From Limnobaculum zhutongyuii (lineage in GTDB: Bacteria > Pseudomonadota > Gammaproteobacteria > Enterobacterales > Enterobacteriaceae), in NCBI RefSeq assembly GCF_004295645.1, contig NZ_CP034752.1:2852001-2916000 (forward strand): DNA of 64,000 bases, read 5' to 3'. Below are positions 53,008-61,682 of this stretch, piece by piece (position 1 is the stretch's first letter; the number at the start of each line of letters is the position of its first letter). The notes under the pieces were generated by a model. That model had not been told where the DNA came from and made no database searches. It saw only the letters and a program-made list of their open reading frames with translations. The position numbers and the translations under genes are program-made.

Positions 53008-53068
53008 CAAGTCGCTCTTTAGCTCCAAGTGCAGTCGGCTATTCGCTCTTAGTCGACTGTCGGAGCTG
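53002..53068 (+). repeat. attC-like palindromic segment 2
   Basis: ATCTAACAAGTCGCTC (53002-53017) matches the 5' box form of attC sites (RYYYAAC then AA), with the gene stop inside it. AGCTCC/GGAGCT (53021-53026 with 53062-53067) and CAGTCG/CGACTG (53032-53037 with 53054-53059) make a two-part stem. It ends G-ATT at 53068 instead of G-TTRRRY, as would be left by insertion at a secondary GWT target. Confidence 0.5.
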
Positions 53069-53130
53069 ATTACATCCAGAGTAGCAAACGTATCAAATTA
53101 AATATGAGCCAGTAAACATTATGTTACCCA

Positions 53131-53520
53131 TTAATCTTTATCAATACGCTCACCACCTGCATATTCCCCCACGCCATCAGGTCCGTCGCAATAACCTTCA
53201 AGAACCTGACTATCTAACTCAACAATATCATCTGACTCCATCCCCTTAGCTATGGCAATAAGTGAGAATCCTATGATCGCTAAGATGAGCAAAACGGAGG
53301 CCAGCAGGAATAGGCTTGCAGCGAATAATCCAATCACTGCCATGATAAAGACAATAAACGGCAGTTTAGCCACCCATAAGGGTAAACCTCTTTTATGAGC
53401 CAAATGCGCTAATCTAGTGTTCCATTCAGCGACTCGATTACGCATTCTAACGGCTAAGCGCCCCGCTTTGTAACCGAGGCTATTATGAGGAGTATTTCCT
53501 TCATGCATACATGATTTCAT
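53131..53520 (-). CDS. DUF3742 family ICE protein
   Basis: 129 residues with GGAGG upstream of the ATG. Two adjacent membrane helices (about 50-90) follow the motif VRMRNRVAEWNTRLAHLAHKRGLPLWVAKLP. DUF3742 proteins occur near the relaxase in PFGI-1-class ICEs; role unknown. It is convergent with the cassette-like genes. Confidence 0.82.
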   Translation of the reverse strand: MKSCMHEGNTPHNSLGYKAGRLAVRMRNRVAEWNTRLAHLAHKRGLPLWVAKLPFIVFIMAVIGLFAASLFLLASVLLILAIIGFSLIAIAKGMESDDIVELDSQVLEGYCDGPDGVGEYAGGERIDKD

Positions 53521-53674
53521 TAATCCTCCATTGCACTCTGAAGCGATGATTCATCATAATGAAGTATGGCTATTATTCAACCATTAGCTCACCCTATCCC
53601 TTCAGAAACATTTTAGCAATGGATGCCATTAAATTCTCAACCGAGTCTGTATGGTGTCAATGGCTACCGGCGAA

Positions 53675-53947
53675 TCAGCGCTTTTTCTCAGAGTGATATT
53701 TAAGAATAATTTCAGCCAACTCATCATTGTCTGCATAAAAATAGGCGACGGGGACATCGAGTACTTTTGCAATTTTAATCATCAGTTTATAAGGAGGCTC
53801 ATGGACACCTCGCTCATATTGGCTGATCCTTGTGCTAGCTGATGCTTCCTCTATACCCACGAGATGAGCAAGTTGCTCCTGAGATAGTTGACGCAGTTTG
53901 CGTATTGCTTTTAACCGAGTCGATAACATGGGAACCTGAACCCTCAT
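53675..53947 (-). CDS. XRE-family regulator
   Basis: 90 residues; the HTH occupies about 8-65 (LKAIRKLRQLSQEQLAHLVGIEEASASTRISQYERGVHEPPYKLMIKIAKVLDVPVAYFYADND). An internal ATG at 53929 could be the true start. It lies next to a set of inverted repeats (53961-54069) and probably controls itself and the small gene at 54308. Confidence 0.85.
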   Translation of the reverse strand: MRVQVPMLSTRLKAIRKLRQLSQEQLAHLVGIEEASASTRISQYERGVHEPPYKLMIKIAKVLDVPVAYFYADNDELAEIILKYHSEKKR

Positions 53948-53960
53948 TAGCCACTAAAAT

Positions 53961-54069
53961 GAAGATTTTCTTCGATTCTCATTTTTATTTTTTGAAGTTA
54001 AACTTCGAAAATGCGCTTAACTATCCAGCAGTTAACGCCAGTACACCGACAAATATAAAGTTTAACTTC
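53961..54069. promoter_or_regulatory. Candidate operators of the XRE regulator
   Basis: GAAGTTAAACTTC (53994-54006) is a 6+1+6 palindrome; GTTTAACTTC (54060-54069) repeats its half in the other orientation, and GAAGATTTTCTTC (53961-53973) has a similar palindromic frame. They lie upstream of the regulator gene on its divergent side. The rest of 53948-54307 has no gene. Confidence 0.6.
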
Positions 54070-54307
54070 ATTTTTTTGTTGTTAAATTGTCCAATATTTC
54101 CTACAATCGATTCGCTAACATCAGGGAAACAAAAGAGAAAAACCAGAGAAATGTTCCAGAAATAAACTTGGTGGTATTGTGACAAAAGTTTCATATAAAA
54201 AATATGGATTAACACTCTCGTTATGGATGATTTAAGAGAGATGGGCGTTGCAATATCACCTTTCCTGCCTCCTGAATAATAAATGGTTCGGTAAATATAT
54301 AACGGTT

Positions 54308-54583
54308 ATGACAGAATTTGGAATCTACCTAAAATCGCTGCCAGAACTAAATCTACCCGAGAATGAGTTCCGACTAGCGAGCAATATTATTTCAGCGCTT
54401 GATACGATATTTGATGCCATCGATTCAGAATTAGAGCTCAAATATGGAGATCAACACTTTCATAATGTTTCTCGTTATCTGCTCATCATTATTCACGATG
54501 TATTTCAAGACTCTATTGCCTTTCGACGTGTCGTAAAAACGCTTAATCAAATGGTAAACTCGAGACTTAAATGGCTCAACTGA
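54308..54583 (+). CDS. Small helical protein of unknown function
   Basis: 91 residues from ATG 54308; a TTG at 54248 would add 20 residues. Helical and acidic (LPENEFRLASNIISALDTIFDAIDSELELKYG, RYLLIIIHDVFQDSIAFRRVVKTL). No motif recognised. Near the XRE regulator and ahead of the partition module. Confidence 0.55.
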   Translation: MTEFGIYLKSLPELNLPENEFRLASNIISALDTIFDAIDSELELKYGDQHFHNVSRYLLIIIHDVFQDSIAFRRVVKTLNQMVNSRLKWLN

Positions 54584-54702
54584 TAAAAGGTTAAATGGCC
54601 TGAAGGGTAATATTTATAAAGGTAAGAGCCCTACCCGAAAAGGCCAAAAGGCTGAATTGGCTGGCATCGCTCGGATCTATCACCTCATATAAATGCGAGT
54701 AT

Positions 54703-54726
54703 CATGAAAGCATTAATTCATTAATA
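54703..54726 (+). repeat. 8-bp iterons upstream of parA
   Basis: CATGAAAG is followed in 8-bp steps by CATTAATT and CATTAATA. The same CATGAAAG unit with following CAT-phased units recurs at 55447 and 55699, so this is probably part of a set of partition-protein sites. Confidence 0.6.
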
Positions 54727-54824
54727 ACTCTCTTCACTGACAATTCAGTTTCTTGCGGTAAACATAGTCACATAGAACCACACTCCTCACATCATTAATT
54801 AATGAAATCAGTATCGAGGAGCCT

Positions 54825-55451
54825 ATGATTATTAGCTTTATTAGTCAGAAAGGTGGCGTAAGCCGGTCTACACTAGCAAGAGCAACCGCAACCGAGTTTG
54901 CTAAAGCCGGTTGGCAAGTTCACTTAGCCGATCTAGATACTCAGCAACAAACCAGCAGTAAATGGGCAGAACGGCGAGATTTAGCGAGCCTTACCCCCTC
55001 TATCGAAACGGCAGTCTATCGTCGTCATAATGTTGCACTAAAAGCTGCCGCTTTAAATCAGCTACTTCTTATTGATACTCGTCCTTTCGCTGATATTTCA
55101 TCGGTCGATATTGCTGAAGCATCAGACCTGATCGTTATTGCCACCGGCACCTCTCTCGATGATTTAGAACCTTCTCTGTTATTAGGCAGAGAATTTTTAC
55201 AGAAACGGCAAATCCCTCTGCATAAAATTCTGTTTGTTGTCTGTAAAGCTCCGAGTATTGCCGAAGGACAGGCCGCTCAACGCACCATTTCCGCCTGGGG
55301 ATTTCAGTGTGCTTATCACTTTATCCGTTTTATGCCGGGCTATAGTCAGGCTCTTGATGCAGGTAAATCCATTACTGAAACTCACTATCCTACGCTTAAC
55401 ACCGCCGCATGTTCCATTATTGATGAGATCGCCAGCCTCATTAATTCATGA
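54825..55451 (+). CDS. parA: ParA-family partition ATPase
   Basis: 208 residues. ISQKGGVSRSTLARATATEFAKAGWQVHLADLDTQQQTSSKWAERR is the ParA/MinD pattern, but the deviant Walker A reads KGGVSRST, with Arg at the usual Lys position before S/T. LLIDTRPFADISS gives the Walker B Asp. It should drive ICE segregation, with the ribbon-helix-helix protein encoded next. GAGG lies 6 bases upstream of the start. Confidence 0.88.
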   Translation: MIISFISQKGGVSRSTLARATATEFAKAGWQVHLADLDTQQQTSSKWAERRDLASLTPSIETAVYRRHNVALKAAALNQLLLIDTRPFADISSVDIAEASDLIVIATGTSLDDLEPSLLLGREFLQKRQIPLHKILFVVCKAPSIAEGQAAQRTISAWGFQCAYHFIRFMPGYSQALDAGKSITETHYPTLNTAACSIIDEIASLINS

Positions 55452-55462
55452 AAGCATTATTC
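55447..55462 (+). repeat. 8-bp iterons at parA/RHH junction
   Basis: CATGAAAG and CATTATTC adjoin in 8-bp phase, overlapping the parA stop and lying just ahead of the ribbon-helix-helix gene. Same units as at 54703 and 55699. Confidence 0.55.
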
Positions 55463-55480
55463 TTATGGAGAATTGTACTC

Positions 55481-55696
55481 ATGGTAAAGCCACCTAAAAT
55501 AATACCGCCTTCTTCAACAACGGCCACCATTGAGGTGACTAATTCCAGATTTAATGCAGGTGTCCTAAAACCTATTCAACTAAAAATTGATCCTCTTCTT
55601 CATCGAGAGATCAAAACCTATGCGACAGAGATTGATAAATCGATGACCGAGTTATTACTCGATGGTTATCGTCTCTATAGGAAGGTTAACAATTAA
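55481..55696 (+). CDS. Ribbon-helix-helix partition partner
   Basis: 71 residues from ATG 55481 (GGAG upstream); an ATG at 55448 overlapping the parA stop is possible. The C-terminal half fits an RHH fold (IQLKIDPLLHREIKTYATEIDKSMTELLLDGYRLYRK), and the N-terminal 25 residues are Pro/Thr-rich. It probably binds the CAT-phased 8-bp iterons nearby and loads ParA, as Omega- and ParG-type proteins do. Confidence 0.75.
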   Translation: MVKPPKIIPPSSTTATIEVTNSRFNAGVLKPIQLKIDPLLHREIKTYATEIDKSMTELLLDGYRLYRKVNN

Positions 55697-55698
55697 GT

Positions 55699-55730
55699 CA
55701 TGAAAGCATGATGTCATGATGTCATGATAA
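55699..55730 (+). repeat. Four tandem 8-bp iterons
   Basis: CATGAAAG, CATGATGT, CATGATGT and CATGATAA follow each other without gaps, ending 10 bases before the relaxase ATG. Direct 8-bp phasing is the form recognised by ribbon-helix-helix dimers; the site may be both centromere and operator for the relaxase gene. Confidence 0.7.
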
Positions 55731-55740
55731 GGAGAACACT

Positions 55741-57513
55741 ATGTTTAAATGGTTAACCCGCAGCAAAGTGCCAACGAAGCCGACCTCAACGCTTGATATC
55801 GGCATGCCGGAAGACGGCTGGTTACTCCCCGACACCGCCGATAACCTGTTATCGACACCATTGCGCCAGCAGCTTATTCAGCTCATCTGGCACAGAACAT
55901 CACTCTCCAAGCCCCTGTTCACCGAGCTTTATTTGAATCCGATTCAGAAATATGCGGCATTGGTTCAACGCTTACCTGCCTCAGAATCTCATCATCACGC
56001 CCATCTAGGCGGTATGTTAGACCATACTTTAGAGGTGGTTTGCTTTGCTGCGAAAATGAGACAAACGCATCTCTTACCACCCGGCTGTCCACCTGAAGAT
56101 CAAACAAAAGAAGCTGAAGTCTGGACGGCCGCTATTGTCTATGCCGCGTTATTACATGATATCGGTAAACCTTTGGTTGATATGACCGTGATGACTGAAT
56201 CAGGAGCACGCTGGCATCCATGGCATGGTCCACTAACAGAACCCTATCGGTTGCAATATAATCCGCAGCGTGACTATCGCCTGCATCCCGCCGCTGGCGC
56301 TATTCTGTGTACACATATACTGCCTCAAGCGGCTCTCAACTGGCTCTCTGAGTATCAACAACTGTTTTCATCTTTGCTGTATTCCATCGCAGGCCATTAT
56401 GAAAGTGCCGGGATCATTGGTGAACTGATACAAAAAGCGGACCAGGCCTCCGTTGCCCAGAATATGGGCGGCGATGCATCAAAAGCCCTCGCTCGGCCGC
56501 AGTCAACGTTGCCTAAACAAATTATTGCGGCATTACGTGAATTGGTACAAAACACGTTAAAACTTAATAATACAAAATTTGGCTCTGATGGTTGGCTTAC
56601 GGAAGAAGCGTTGTGGTTAGTCAGTAAAACAGCGTCAGACAAAACCCGTGCATGGTTGTTGCAACATGGAATTACCGGCGTTCCAGACAGTAACTCTCGT
56701 TTGTTTGATGAGATGCAGGATCATGGCATCGTTTTATCAAATGAAGGAAAAGCCATTTGGAATTGTACCGTAAAATCATCGAGTGGTTGGAGCCCTGGCG
56801 TCGACCTCACCTTACTTCGTGTATCGCCATCATTGATATGGGAACAAGTCGAAAATCGGCCGCCGCTATTTGACGGAACGGTAACCCCAGTGGCCGTAGT
56901 TAACTCCATTCCACCGCTAGATAACCCATCGCCTAATAACAGTGACAACCATCCGCCAGAAGTGAATCTGGAAGAACTGACTTTGTCATTATTCTCTTCA
57001 CCTGAAGATCCACCAGCGATTGTCCCTTTTATGCCAGAACGTATACAGCCAGATCGAGTTGATGTGCCGCCACAGCCATCTTCTTTTATTCAACAAGCGC
57101 CAATATCAGAGCGCCCTCAAGAAAAGCCAACCTCATCTATTGCTGATCTAGCGTTTTTGAACTGGTTGAAACAGGGAATAATGACCAAACACCTACAGAT
57201 AAACGATGTTCAGGCAAAAATACATGTGGTAAATGGTTCAATATTTCTCGTGTCTCCCGAGATTTTTAAACTCTTTGTCAAAGAGACAATCGGGTCAACC
57301 GGAGAGGAATGGCGAGAGGTACAAAAGGTCTTTCAAAAGCAAAAAATTCATCGCCGTGGTAAAGATGGAATCAATATCTGGACATGTGAAGTTCAGGGAC
57401 CACGCAAGACTAGAAAAATTAAGGGGTATATTTTAGAAACTCCGACCCTATTATTTGGCGAAGAAAGTATCATTCCAGACAGCAATCCCTACCTGACACT
57501 TATCGAGACATAG
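55741..57513 (+). CDS. traI: MobH-family relaxase (TraI_2)
   Basis: 590 residues. The MobH signature HHHAHLGGMLDHTLEV (about 82-98) and the HD-type LLHDIGK (about 138) give the metal site; the C-terminal domain (about 470-580) is the TraI_2_C winged helix (FLNWLKQGIMTKHLQINDVQAKIHVVNGSIFLVSP). It nicks oriT and pilots the transferred strand. The middle part (about 370-460) is a Pro-rich linker. Usual neighbour of DUF3742 and of the integration module's far end in ICEs. Confidence 0.92.
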   Translation: MFKWLTRSKVPTKPTSTLDIGMPEDGWLLPDTADNLLSTPLRQQLIQLIWHRTSLSKPLFTELYLNPIQKYAALVQRLPASESHHHAHLGGMLDHTLEVVCFAAKMRQTHLLPPGCPPEDQTKEAEVWTAAIVYAALLHDIGKPLVDMTVMTESGARWHPWHGPLTEPYRLQYNPQRDYRLHPAAGAILCTHILPQAALNWLSEYQQLFSSLLYSIAGHYESAGIIGELIQKADQASVAQNMGGDASKALARPQSTLPKQIIAALRELVQNTLKLNNTKFGSDGWLTEEALWLVSKTASDKTRAWLLQHGITGVPDSNSRLFDEMQDHGIVLSNEGKAIWNCTVKSSSGWSPGVDLTLLRVSPSLIWEQVENRPPLFDGTVTPVAVVNSIPPLDNPSPNNSDNHPPEVNLEELTLSLFSSPEDPPAIVPFMPERIQPDRVDVPPQPSSFIQQAPISERPQEKPTSSIADLAFLNWLKQGIMTKHLQINDVQAKIHVVNGSIFLVSPEIFKLFVKETIGSTGEEWREVQKVFQKQKIHRRGKDGINIWTCEVQGPRKTRKIKGYILETPTLLFGEESIIPDSNPYLTLIET

Positions 57514-57711
57514 TGTGTTATATGGCAGAAGATATCGTTTTACATCGTTATTTAAAAACGGTCACACCTGCCATTATTAGTCGCCCAAATTAACCTTTTT
57601 TTCGCATTTTCAGTTGATTAATGCCCTGCTCCTTTTTCACCTTCAACATTACCCCGGTCGCTCAATTACCGAGCTACGTTTCATTTCGTAGACCAAGCCG
57701 GAGTAACCATA

Positions 57712-59133
57712 ATGAAAATACATTCCCACTTAAAAATTTACCTAATCACCATCACCCTATCAACCTACTTAGTCCTCCCTACCGCTAATGCTGCCAGCAA
57801 TATCGGTAATGGTAATAGTGGTGTTTCGAGCAATGCATCTGTTGTTGGTAATAACAATGACGCCGGTTCCAGTTCAAACGGCATCATTCTCGGCAATAAC
57901 AGTAAGCTATCTGGCTCAGAAAATGGCGTTATCATCGGTAACGGTGGCAGCGTTGAGAATGGTGATGGCGTATCAATTGGAGGTGGCCATTCATCAAATG
58001 GCGGGATAGCGATCGGTTCAGGTAGCGTAGCCAGTTCTGCCGATGAGATGAATATCGGTAACCGACAAATTACTGGCGTCAAAGACGGTGTAAACCAAAG
58101 TGATGCAGCAAACGTGGGGCAACTTAAGACTACGGCTGATACCGTACTGAATGAGTCCAAAATCTATACTGATGATAAAGCCGCTAAAACGCTGGTCAAT
58201 GCCAATACCTACACGGATAGCAAAGTTACTGCAACGCTCAACGAGACCAAAACCTATACCGACGACAAATCCTCAGAAACATTAGTCAATGCCAATACCT
58301 ATACGGATAGCAAAGCTGCCGTAACGCTCAACGAGTCCAAAACCTACACCGACGATAAATCATCCGAGACTCTGGTCAATGCTAATACCTATACGGACAG
58401 CAAAGCTGCCGCAACACTCAACGAGTCCAAAACCTATACCGACGATAAAGCCGCTGAGACTCTGGTCAATGCCAATACCTACACGGATAGCAAAGCTACG
58501 GCAACGTTGAACGAATCTAAATCCTATACCGACGATAGGGCCTCTGAAACTCTGGTCAATGCCAATACCTACACGGACAGCAAAGCCACAGCAACACTCA
58601 ACGAGTCCAAAACCTATACCGACGATAAAGCCTCTGAAACTCTGGTCAATGCCAATACCTATACAGACAGCAAAGCCATGACAACACTGAACGAATCTAA
58701 ATCCTATACCGACGACAAATCCTCAGAAACATTAGTTAATGCCAATACCTATACAGACAGCAAAGTCGAAGCATCAGTCAATGAAGTTAATACCTATACG
58801 GATAATCGCATCACCGAATCATTTAATCACTCCCTCAGTGAGGGAAAGTCATACTTTGATAATAAAGCCAATCAGTTAGATAAAAAAATCAATCGTAACT
58901 ATGAACGAGGCAACGCCGGGATTGCCGGTGCAATGGCGATGAGTTCTATTCCACAAAAATACGGTTTTGAAAAATCATTTGGCATGGCTATTTCTAATTA
59001 CCGCTCTCAGCAGGCATTAGCATTCGGCACGGACTGGAACGTTAACTCACGCTTGGTTTCTCGAATTAATGTTTCCATTGATACAAAAAGTGGCGTTGGG
59101 TTCGGTGCCGGTCTTGCATTCGGTGCAAACTAA
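57712..59133 (+). CDS. Trimeric autotransporter adhesin (YadA-type) 1
   Basis: 473 residues. Signal peptide (about 1-27), a YadA-type head (NGVIIGNGGSVENGDGVSIGGGHSSNGGIAIGSG), a neck (GVKDGVNQSDAANVGQL), then a stalk of seven 30-residue repeats, each of two 15-residue units (TYTDDKASETLVNAN and TYTDSKATATLNESK). The C-terminal 70 residues are the YadA anchor with four beta strands, ending FGAGLAFGAN. Outer-membrane trimeric adhesin; ICE cargo. Confidence 0.9.
   Translation: MKIHSHLKIYLITITLSTYLVLPTANAASNIGNGNSGVSSNASVVGNNNDAGSSSNGIILGNNSKLSGSENGVIIGNGGSVENGDGVSIGGGHSSNGGIAIGSGSVASSADEMNIGNRQITGVKDGVNQSDAANVGQLKTTADTVLNESKIYTDDKAAKTLVNANTYTDSKVTATLNETKTYTDDKSSETLVNANTYTDSKAAVTLNESKTYTDDKSSETLVNANTYTDSKAAATLNESKTYTDDKAAETLVNANTYTDSKATATLNESKSYTDDRASETLVNANTYTDSKATATLNESKTYTDDKASETLVNANTYTDSKAMTTLNESKSYTDDKSSETLVNANTYTDSKVEASVNEVNTYTDNRITESFNHSLSEGKSYFDNKANQLDKKINRNYERGNAGIAGAMAMSSIPQKYGFEKSFGMAISNYRSQQALAFGTDWNVNSRLVSRINVSIDTKSGVGFGAGLAFGAN
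58162..58791 (+). repeat. 7 x 90-bp stalk repeat of adhesin 1
   Basis: Seven units of 90 bases (630 total) encode alternating pentadecads of the coiled-coil stalk. Units differ by synonymous and a few nonsynonymous changes, so they are older than the phage CCAGCA repeat but still able to recombine. Confidence 0.9.
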
Positions 59134-59148
59134 TCACAGGAAATTGCT

Positions 59149-61359
59149 ATGAAACTGATTAAAACTGCACTTTGTATTGTGTCACTCTCAAGCTTTCCTG
59201 TTCTATCAGCTAACAATATCCATGATTGGAACAATGTTGAGGGCTCCGGTCAAAATGTGACGAGTTGGGGAATGACGATAACTAATGGTTCAGATAATAA
59301 TGAATTAGTCGGTCAAAACCACAGTCTCAATAATTCAAATAACAACAGTGTTTGGGGTAAAGATCAGACGCTGATTAATTCCCATAACAATAAAGTCGGG
59401 AGTGAAGAATACACCTACTTCATTGACCCCAGAGATGGGATATTAAAAATGAGGGACTATGGTAGTACTTTAGTTAATAGTCATGGCAACGATGTCGGAG
59501 GGCGCAATCAACAGTTAACCAATTCTAATAATAATATTACTGGTGGCACCGGTAATATCCTAACTGACGCAGATAAAAATAGAATATTTGGAAGCGGCAA
59601 TAAACTCGAAAACTCCAATGATAACTATAGCGTTACTGACGGCAATACATTTAACAACAGCAATAATAACTTCCTGGCACAACAAAATGGTAATAACAAT
59701 CATTTTGACACATCAAGTAATAATGTTGTTCTGGGGCATGAAAACATCCTAACGTCGGCAAATAATGGCCGGATTGATAATGGGCATTATAACAACATTG
59801 TTAATAGTGATGGGTTTAGAGTAACGGGGAGTAATAATGAGCTCTCGAATACTAACAGCGTCAATGTAAAAGGTGATAATAATACGGTAAATAACTCAAT
59901 TAACTCTGTCGTTACAGGTAATAACAACACCATTAAAAATGGTAATAATAATGTTGTTAATGGGGTGAATTTAGGCAATTCCTTTAATAATCTGAATGAT
60001 ACCATTTTGTACGGCAGTGGTAACGCCGGTGTCGGAAATAATATCACCGACATAAAAAACAGTATTGTCATGGGAGGAAACACATCCAGCTCCGCAACAG
60101 GGAGTTCATTATCTGACTCGATTTCAATCAATGGTTCCGGCACTTCAGGTAACAACCTGACTAATATTGGCGGAACCGCCAATGGTAGCCATTCGATTAG
60201 TTTGGGGCACAATTCAAATGCCAGTAATGGCGGTGTTGCATTGGGCTCTGGTTCTCATGCCGAGAAAGCCGATGAATTTAACATCGGCGACCGCGTCATT
60301 ACGGCTGTCAAAGATGGAATTGAGGATCATGATGCCATTAATATAGCTCAGCTTAGTGATTCATTTATCAATGTTAAAAACATTTCTGAACAGTACACCA
60401 ACGCCCAACTGAATAGCGCATTAGTTGATGCTAATCATTATTCGGACACCAGCTTAAACAACGTTAGAAATATCTCTAAGGAGTACACGAATAACCTATT
60501 GGACCGGACACTGACTGATGCCAATCATTATTCGAACACTAGTTTAAACCACGTTAAAGACATCGCTGAGCAATACACCAATATCCAGTTAGACAGAACG
60601 TTGACTGATGCTAATCACTACACGGATAGTACCTTAAACAACGTCAAGAATGTTTCTGAGCAGTACACCAATACCCTACTAGACAGAACTCTGGTTGATG
60701 CCAACCATTATACCGACAATACCTTAAGCAACGTTAAGATCGTCGCTGAACACTATACCAATGCCCAACTAGACAAAACCTTAGTTAATGCCAATGATTA
60801 CACGGATAGCACTTTAAACAACGTCAAGAACGTCGTTGAACAATACACCAATATCCAGTTGGACAAGACCCAAATTGATGCCAATGATTATACGGATCGT
60901 ACCTTGTATAACGTTAAAAACGTCACTGAACAGTATACAGACGCCCAACTGGACACAACGCTTGTCAATGCTAATCACTATACCGACGCTACATTGCATA
61001 ACATCATAGACAGAGGTACCTCATACACCGATAACCGTATAAATACGGTTAATACCGAATTTAGGAATGAGCTGCAACAATACGCTGATAACCAATTACA
61101 TCGTTTAGACGACTCAATTAAACGCAATGATAAACGTTTGAATGCAGGCATAGCCTCAACTATTGCAGCAACTTCAATCCCAACAAAATTTGGATATAAG
61201 ACATCATTTGGACTAGGTGCTGGAACATTCCGGGGTGAACGCGCCGCGGCCGTCGGCACTAACGTTAATGTTAGGAACAATGTTGTTATAGGCATGAACA
61301 TCACACACGACACTCAGAATGGAATGGGGATAAATAGCGGAATATCAATCGGTTGGTAG
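59149..61359 (+). CDS. Trimeric autotransporter adhesin (YadA-type) 2, Asn-rich head
   Basis: 736 residues, 15 bases after adhesin 1. Signal peptide (about 1-20), then about 330 residues of Asn-rich repeats of the form NSxNNxVxGxxN, which should form a long beta-roll head, then a YadA-type segment (ISLGHNSNASNGGVALGSGSHAEKADEFNIGD), a neck, seven 30-residue stalk repeats and the C-terminal YadA anchor. Stalk units are QYTNxxLDRTLVDAN and HYTDSTLNNVKNVSE types. It shares architecture but little head similarity with adhesin 1. Confidence 0.9.
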   Translation: MKLIKTALCIVSLSSFPVLSANNIHDWNNVEGSGQNVTSWGMTITNGSDNNELVGQNHSLNNSNNNSVWGKDQTLINSHNNKVGSEEYTYFIDPRDGILKMRDYGSTLVNSHGNDVGGRNQQLTNSNNNITGGTGNILTDADKNRIFGSGNKLENSNDNYSVTDGNTFNNSNNNFLAQQNGNNNHFDTSSNNVVLGHENILTSANNGRIDNGHYNNIVNSDGFRVTGSNNELSNTNSVNVKGDNNTVNNSINSVVTGNNNTIKNGNNNVVNGVNLGNSFNNLNDTILYGSGNAGVGNNITDIKNSIVMGGNTSSSATGSSLSDSISINGSGTSGNNLTNIGGTANGSHSISLGHNSNASNGGVALGSGSHAEKADEFNIGDRVITAVKDGIEDHDAINIAQLSDSFINVKNISEQYTNAQLNSALVDANHYSDTSLNNVRNISKEYTNNLLDRTLTDANHYSNTSLNHVKDIAEQYTNIQLDRTLTDANHYTDSTLNNVKNVSEQYTNTLLDRTLVDANHYTDNTLSNVKIVAEHYTNAQLDKTLVNANDYTDSTLNNVKNVVEQYTNIQLDKTQIDANDYTDRTLYNVKNVTEQYTDAQLDTTLVNANHYTDATLHNIIDRGTSYTDNRINTVNTEFRNELQQYADNQLHRLDDSIKRNDKRLNAGIASTIAATSIPTKFGYKTSFGLGAGTFRGERAAAVGTNVNVRNNVVIGMNITHDTQNGMGINSGISIGW
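60391..61020 (+). repeat. 7 x 90-bp stalk repeat of adhesin 2
   Basis: Seven 90-base units encode pairs of 15-residue stalk segments, the same copy number and total length (630 bases) as in adhesin 1, although the sequences differ. Confidence 0.85.
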
Positions 61360-61626
61360 ATTGTAACCCTTAGTGCCACTCGCAGGTAATGGCAAGTGGT
61401 ACTTAAATCAAGTTAACTCCTAGAGAGTTAAAGTAAGATCCCTTTAAATATGAAGAATAAAAATGTCATTTCTCATATAGGTAGGGCTATATTCCAAGAG
61501 CTAGATTGTAGAAAATCCACAATCTAGAGAAAAAGCATTTATTTAAAATAAAATAAAAACCTATAAAATCAACAAAGTAATTGAAAGCCTTTATTAAAAA
61601 CACATTTGAAAAAACGAATTTGATCA

Positions 61627-61654
61627 TTGACAGCAATGAAAAACGTCGTATGAT
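61627..61654 (+). promoter_or_regulatory. Promoter of the arsenic operon
   Basis: TTGACA (61627-61632) and TATGAT (61649-61654) are 16 bp apart, 28 bases before arsR. The segment to the start codon should hold the ArsR operator. The rest of 61360-61626 is A+T-rich and without a gene. Confidence 0.75.
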
Positions 61655-61682
61655 TACGATAACTAAATAGAAGGTATTTGTG

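Noticed and set aside
57765..58160. Minus-strand 131-codon frame within adhesin 1
   Set aside because: It is opposite a clear signal peptide and YadA head; low-complexity coding on one strand leaves the other open.
58162..58791. Regular repeats considered as a CRISPR array
   Set aside because: The 90-base units are contiguous coding repeats without unique spacers.
59787..60212. Minus-strand 141-codon frame within adhesin 2
   Set aside because: It mirrors the Asn-rich repeats of the true gene and has no independent support.
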